The notes beneath the pieces are model-generated. The model worked only from the letters and a program-made list of their open reading frames with translations. It did not search any database and had not been told where the DNA came from. A stretch of DNA of 10,920 nt from Dissophora ornata (Eukaryota > Mortierellomycota > Mortierellomycetes > Mortierellales > Mortierellaceae): positions 1 to 10,920 of the forward strand of contig MU617552.1 in NCBI GenBank assembly GCA_025201705.1, read 5' to 3'. The translations under genes and the position numbers were made by a program. How positions within the stretch are numbered: position 1 is the first letter of the stretch; the number at the start of each line of letters is the position of its first letter. Positions 7,630 to 10,920 of the stretch are shown in pieces.

Positions 7630-8245
7630 TAGGTCTTGTCTCCTAGGTCTTGTCGCTCGGCCCTCGTCCCCTTGGTTTATTCTTTTTTACCGCAGGTCTT
7701 GTCCCTCGAGTCTTCAATGCAATTGACATTCGCCTTGTCTCTTGGCCCTCGTCCCCTTGGTTTATTCTCTTTCCCGCAGGTCTTGTCCCTCGAGGCTTCA
7801 ATGCAATTGACATACGCCTTGTCGCTCGGCCCTCGTCCCCAAGGTTTATTCTCTTTCCTGCAGGTCTTGTCCCTCGAGGCTTCAATGCAATTGACATACG
7901 CCTTGTCGCTCGGCCCTCGTCCCCTTGGTTTATTCTCTTTCCCCTCGAGGCTTCAATGCAATTGCTTTCTTTAACATGCGCTTTGTCGCTCGGCCCTCGT
8001 CCCCTTGATTTATTTTTTTTCCTCTCAGGTCTTGTCAATGCAATTGCTTTCCTTGACATGCGCCTTGTCGCTCGGCCCTCGTCCCCAGTCTCGTCTCTCT
8101 CTGGTCTCGTCCCTCATGTCTATTATACACTTAGGTCTGGGTCTATGTATTCCTTCAGGTCTTGTCCCTCTGGTCTATTCCCTCTGGTCTTTTCTCTCGA
8201 GACTCCAGTGCAATTGCTTTCCATTATCATGCGCCCTGTCGCCCG
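7630..8245. repeat. minisatellite, about six units of 80-85 bp
   Basis: The core CTTGTCGCTCGGCCCTCGTC or a close variant starts at 7649, 7734, 7818, 7902, 7982 and 8064 (spacing 85, 84, 84, 80, 82). A degenerate copy lies at 8234, with broken half-units between (about 8095-8230). Each full unit also holds CAATGCAATTG (7715, 7799, 7883, 7954, 8036) and a pyrimidine tract; on the plus strand the tract ends in CAG in four of the units. Two 84-bp spacings keep reading frames open across units, producing long repetitive ORFs on both strands that I regard as artefacts. The array lies between the start of the 6489-7491 gene and the end of the 8445-9728 gene, so it forms the upstream region of the former. 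Confidence 0.92.
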
Positions 8246-8444
8246 GTAAGCATTATCTACGACGAGAGCCAACGCGATATCGACTTCTCACCAACACATT
8301 GGAACACTAACCTCAGATCTATACGTCAGATTTCAGGCACGGACCATGTCACTAATCTAACAAGGTTTTCAAGAAAGGTTTATCGTTCTTTCGCCACTCT
8401 GGGTCGGTAATGGGACGTGTAAGGCATTGGCCGACAGATTATGA
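8246..8444 (+). other. short flank with a possible orphan coding fragment
   Basis: Just after the array, the plus-strand frame 8246-8410 is open and reads like ordinary globular protein (IIYDESQRDIDFSPTHWN, then a Arg/Ser/Thr-rich stretch ending TLGR, TAA). It has no start codon of its own and no recognised motif. It could be a gene remnant cut off by growth of the repeat array, or chance. Confidence 0.18.
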
Positions 8445-9728
8445 TTATTTGATCGACCGAAATAAAGGAATAAGCACGACGCACGACGCCATGCTTGTTG
8501 TCATCAGCGCAATGGCTGCCAGAAAGTTAGCTTTGAGTTGGCGTGCTTTCTGTACCTGTGAGGCTACATGCATGCTGATATGTTTCCTAGAATATTTGGA
8601 TATGCTGATTAATACATTGCACCTCCTGCTGAAGCTGTTGCGACTGCTTCTCCAACTCCTGTTGCCGCTGCCGCCGCGGTAGCTGTAGAACTGCGAAATA
8701 GTTGACGCTATCAAGTCGCGCATTCTCCACAGCATCAACCAAACCAGGCAGGTCATTGCCAAAGTCCTTCAGTGATCCCTGATCCTCCTCCATAGTCTCG
8801 AGCAGATTCAGCTCTAGTGCCCTAGCATGCGTCGTGATGTCACATGTTCTGAATGCTTCCAGTGTAGCCCTGTATTCTGACGAGTAGTGGATTTCCATGA
8901 GTCTTGATATTTGGCCACTCCTCCATGTTTGTGAAATACATTTTGTGCCGGGTTTAACCTGGGAGCACTCAAAAAGACTAAATAAAAAAGCCTTAACACC
9001 ATATACAACTGTGTTTTTAAATCAGGCGGTGTCTTGCCCCCACGTAAACAGAAGGCTAGACCGTGGATATTACGCGAGGTATCATGAAGCTTTGTGTTGC
9101 GGCTTTCTGAAGAATAGTCTGCGAAGTCAAGTCGTCGAATGTTGATGGCCGCACGATCCCGGATATATGTCATGCGCGAGTGCTAGCTTGGATGCTCCAC
9201 TTTCCAAAGTATTCCCATCATCCTAAAAAATCCACATGATATGAGAGGCTATGTAGAGGGATGGCCATGCCTGACCTGAGAGTAGTTCCTCTTCTGCAAT
9301 TTGTAAAGAAATGATCTTCCAAAAAATACATACTCAGGGTGGGTTGGTCTGGTGAACACACTTTGGGGCCTGTCCACTGGAATAATTCTAGATCTCACTA
9401 GGACAAAATCGCCACGATCGAACTCTTCCAGCCCTGGGAAGGTAACGCCAAGTTCAGGCAGATCTTTTATTGCTGCAGTATATACGGGATTATCCATGGA
9501 TATGATAAACGCAGAGGCAGTGGTCATATCCGTGATGCCGCCATCGGACAAACCGGATAGCTGCTCGAACGTGCTCTTGACCCCGGAGAAGTAATTTCCA
9601 ATATCAAGATTATTTACCCATTCTGTTTTTTGGTATAAAACACCAAACATTCTTGAGACAGGTGATGCTGCTGATTCAAAGGTTGAGACAAAGCTGGAAG
9701 GTCGGTGAGAAGGAGTTATTGGCGTCAT
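8445..9728 (-). CDS. three-exon gene for a C-terminally membrane-anchored coiled-coil protein (model, 299 residues)
   Basis: Modelled exons are 9728-9276, 8958-8623 and 8555-8445, all joined in phase 0. Residues 1-25 are Ser/Thr/Pro-rich. Residues 26-151 form a compact region with pieces such as GNYFSGVKSTFEQL, the Pro-rich link FPGLEEFDRGDFVLVR and RPTHPEYVFFGRSFLYKLQK. Exon 2 gives residues 152-263, helical and acidic (HYSSEYRATLEAF, ALELNLLETMEEDQ), ending in a Gln/Glu/Arg coiled coil (about 242-263) that runs on into exon 3. Residues 274-295 are one continuous hydrophobic span, followed by RSIK, so a tail-anchored or single-pass membrane protein is likely. No enzyme motif is seen. Exon 3 is joined by a 67-bp intron; the first intron is uncertain. 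If introns are rejected, the pieces are separate ORFs of 159 residues (9728-9249) and 103 residues (8898-8587). I do not recognise the family with certainty. Confidence 0.5.
8556..8622 (-). other. candidate 67-bp intron, last of the membrane-anchor gene
   Basis: Minus strand: GAG|GTGCAATG ... CCTCACAG|GTACAG. Removal is in phase 0, removes the TAG at 8589-8587 and continues the coiled coil straight into VQKARQLKAN and then the membrane span. GTGCAA is a weak donor and the branch site (TTAATC or CTAGGAAAC) is not ideal, so the support is mainly the coherence of the joined protein. Confidence 0.4.
8959..9275 (-). other. candidate first intron of the membrane-anchor gene (317 bp, alternatives exist)
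   Basis: Minus strand: CTCTCAG|GTCAGG ... TTTAGTCTTTTTGAGTGCTCCCAG|GTT. The acceptor is preceded by a good pyrimidine tract and the join is in phase 0 (...NYSQ|VKPGTK...). A competing model has a 53-bp intron ending TTTTTTAG at 9223, an extra small exon (DDGNTLESGASKLALAHDIYPG) and a second donor GTGCGG spliced to the acceptor TTATTTAG, which is also in frame. RNA evidence is needed to choose. Confidence 0.3.
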
Positions 9729-9784
9729 ATTCTCGTTATCCGATAGATTGGCCCTTGTGTTCTCTACTGGTTTTGATGTTGAAT

Positions 9785-9985
9785 CTAAAGTAGAAGGCTG
9801 GCGAAAGGCATTGCATCTTCGTAATCTGATAGATTTGCTTGTGCATCAACGTCGCTCTCTCCAAGTAGCTTAGTGGGCGAAATTGGGCAGATCAATCTGA
9901 CGAAATGAAAAAGGATTGTGCAGGGCCAAAAAAAAGTGACATGTCCGATATTCCTGCTGCCAATATTTGTTAGCCAATCACGCAT
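9785..9985 (-). pseudogene. possible frameshifted N-terminal extension of the membrane-anchor gene
   Basis: ATG 9985 opens a 66-codon frame with a hydrophobic stretch (VTFFWPCTILFHFVRLI) and then AQANLSDYEDAMPFASLLL, stop. A near copy of the ANLSD motif (RANLSDNENM) lies just before the ATG at 9728, exactly 86 bp away and therefore in another frame. The frame leading into 9728 is open back to about 9856 without a start codon. One missing base would join the two. No GT donor lies in the needed place, so indel or misplaced start is likelier than an intron. Confidence 0.25.
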
Positions 9986-10405
9986 TAGTAGTGCCGACCA
10001 AGGATTGAAGAGCAGATTGAACTCATGAAAGACGACCTATGAGGATTGTAGCTTTGTTGGCCAGACGCCAACTCCTTCGAGGCGAAATGTCTAGGCACTT
10101 GCTTCAGCACGTATCTTCACGTTATCTCTTATGGCTTTGGAAAGTTCACACGCAAAGGTTTCCTGCTCGATTTGTCGAGAAGTTGCTGTGCGCGTTTCTG
10201 AAGTACAGGAGATAAGTAGACCAAGACTACAAACGTGCTCTTTGCTATTGTCACCTGCCAAAGGCGCATGCCAACGAATGGTGAGTATGGACCATGCACT
10301 CGCGCCTATCACATTTTCTAATTTTTTCTCTCATGTTGTGTTTTCATGGACCCGGCTAGAGGACATTTCTTCTGTCTCTTTCTCAGCGATAGATAAATAA
10401 GTTCA
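9986..10405. other. intergenic stretch with a plus-strand intron-like signal
   Basis: Both strands of 10090-10312 are open: plus from ATG 10131 (89 residues, to 10400), and minus with no ATG upstream of a helical, charged C-terminus. A plus-strand sequence with GTGAGT at 10281, TCTAAT at about 10317-10322 and CAG at 10386 (or TAG at 10359) looks like an intron, but the flanking exons give no coherent protein. No gene is called. Confidence 0.25.
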
Positions 10406-10638
10406 ATGCACTGTGAGAGATGCATTCGCGGTCAAGAATCTAGAAGATCGACGAGGTGGGTACGCTCGGTGAGGCTGATGGCCTTGGATCTTCGTCGGCG
10501 TGCTTGCCGAACCCAACGTCAACCGCCCTCTGTGAATTCGTCAAGGATACTTGGTCCAGCAGCTCTCAGTCGCAAGTCAATCCGCAAGATTATGCGTAGA
10601 AATGGATATCCAATACAAGCAATTTTTTTTTGGACATG

Positions 10639-10654
10639 ACATTTTGACGACCCC
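10639..10654 (+). repeat. left arm of a perfect 16-bp inverted repeat
   Basis: ACATTTTGACGACCCC. Its exact reverse complement is at 10869-10884, spanning 246 bp overall, the size and form of a MITE. No matching target-site duplication is visible immediately outside the arms (CATG on the left, TATT on the right). Confidence 0.8.
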
Positions 10655-10868
10655 TATGTGATTCCCGTGTAAAGCCGTCCTACATCGAGCCGGCAGTGAA
10701 GGACAAAGTCCTCCAAAGGCGAAGTCGACCAGTTTTTAATGGATTTGCCTCTGGTTTGCGCGCATGAGTGAAAAGACGTTCCTTTCATTATCCCCTGGAG
10801 CACCATCCACTTCGGGAGTTGGTGTGGGAAGCAATGACTCGAATGGTCGGCGAGCTCCATAGGACGAG

Positions 10869-10884
10869 GGGGTCGTCAAAATGT
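10869..10884 (-). repeat. right arm of the 16-bp inverted repeat
   Basis: GGGGTCGTCAAAATGT, reverse complement of the left arm with no mismatch. TTTTTTGGAC occurs just outside both arms (ending at about 10635 and 10902), at unequal distances, so it is not a clean target-site duplication. Confidence 0.8.
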
Positions 10885-10920
10885 TATTTTCTTTTTTGGA
10901 CGTTTTCTTTTTTTTTTTTT

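Larger units (their letters stand above)
10406..10884 (+). mobile_element. possible Tc1/mariner-type transposase relic
   Basis: Frame 10406-10639 (77 residues) ends in a helix-turn-helix-like stretch, LSRKSIRKIMRRNGY, typical in style of the second half of Tc1/IS630 DNA-binding domains. About 40 bp further, in another frame, comes RVKPSYIEPAVKDKVLQRR. This resembles the K-P-(F/Y)-x...-K...(R/V)L segment that leads into the DDE domain in that superfamily. The frame then has one stop (about 10765) and continues to the right-hand inverted repeat. No DDE triad can be placed, so this is at best a short decayed fragment. The N-terminal 45 residues of the first frame are Arg-rich and may not be coding. 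Confidence 0.33.

Noticed and set aside
7630..8245. CRISPR-like array
   Set aside because: The whole 80-85 bp unit repeats, with no constant-repeat and unique-spacer pattern; this is a minisatellite in a eukaryotic context.
9352..9594. Plus-strand 80-codon frame
   Set aside because: Antisense shadow of exon 1 of the gene ending at 8445; no motif.
10061..10075. Small hairpin TTGGC-CAGAC-GCCAA as a terminator or structured RNA
   Set aside because: Only a 5-bp stem, expected often by chance in a window this size.
10281..10386. Well-formed plus-strand intron signal (GTGAGT, TCTAAT, CAG)
   Set aside because: Neither acceptor choice joins open protein-like exons; both lead to a stop within a few codons, so no gene was built on it.

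Overview
The window looks like nuclear DNA of a filamentous fungus. Gene density is low and GC is moderate. There are homopolymer tracts, short introns with a CTAAC-type branch site, and one large intronless transcription-factor gene with fungal-type low-complexity regions. Resemblance of the zinc fingers and the small gene families suggests an early-diverging fungus of the Mortierella/Mucoromycota kind. That placement is inference from memory of family style, not a database result.

Layout, left to right. 1-970 is the downstream flank of the first gene. 971-2563 (minus) encodes a 530-residue C2H2 transcription factor with poly-Q, acidic and basic tracts and three C-terminal fingers; the third is of the Crz1/CrzA kind, with Cys replacing the last His. 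2564 to about 3070 is its A-rich leader and promoter, with an upstream open frame that ends at the start codon as TGATG. 3070-4426 has no gene I trust. 4427-5175 (plus) is a decayed gene for a probable membrane protein, with one nonsense codon and one frameshift. It overlaps tail-to-tail with a small intact ORF (5157-5408, minus). 5967-6367 (plus) is another broken coding stretch. 6489-7491 (minus) is a two-exon gene for a zinc-binding, coiled-coil protein built on a run of 7-residue repeats. About 7630-8245 is an 80-85 bp minisatellite upstream of that gene. 8445-9728 (minus) can be assembled into a three-exon gene of 299 residues ending in a coiled coil and one membrane segment, with a frameshifted possible N-terminal extension at 9785-9985. 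10406-10884 holds a possible Tc1/mariner transposase relic and a perfect 16-bp inverted repeat 246 bp across, as in a small MITE.

How they fit together: the left 3 kb is a conserved regulatory gene with its own promoter. The right 6.5 kb looks like an accessory, fast-decaying region: lineage-style small proteins with coiled coils or membrane segments, broken relatives, tandem repeats and transposon debris. No operon-like or pathway link between the genes is visible. I do not see a defined new system. The most original material is the heptad-repeat zinc protein, the tail-anchored three-exon protein and the splice-acceptor-bearing minisatellite between them.
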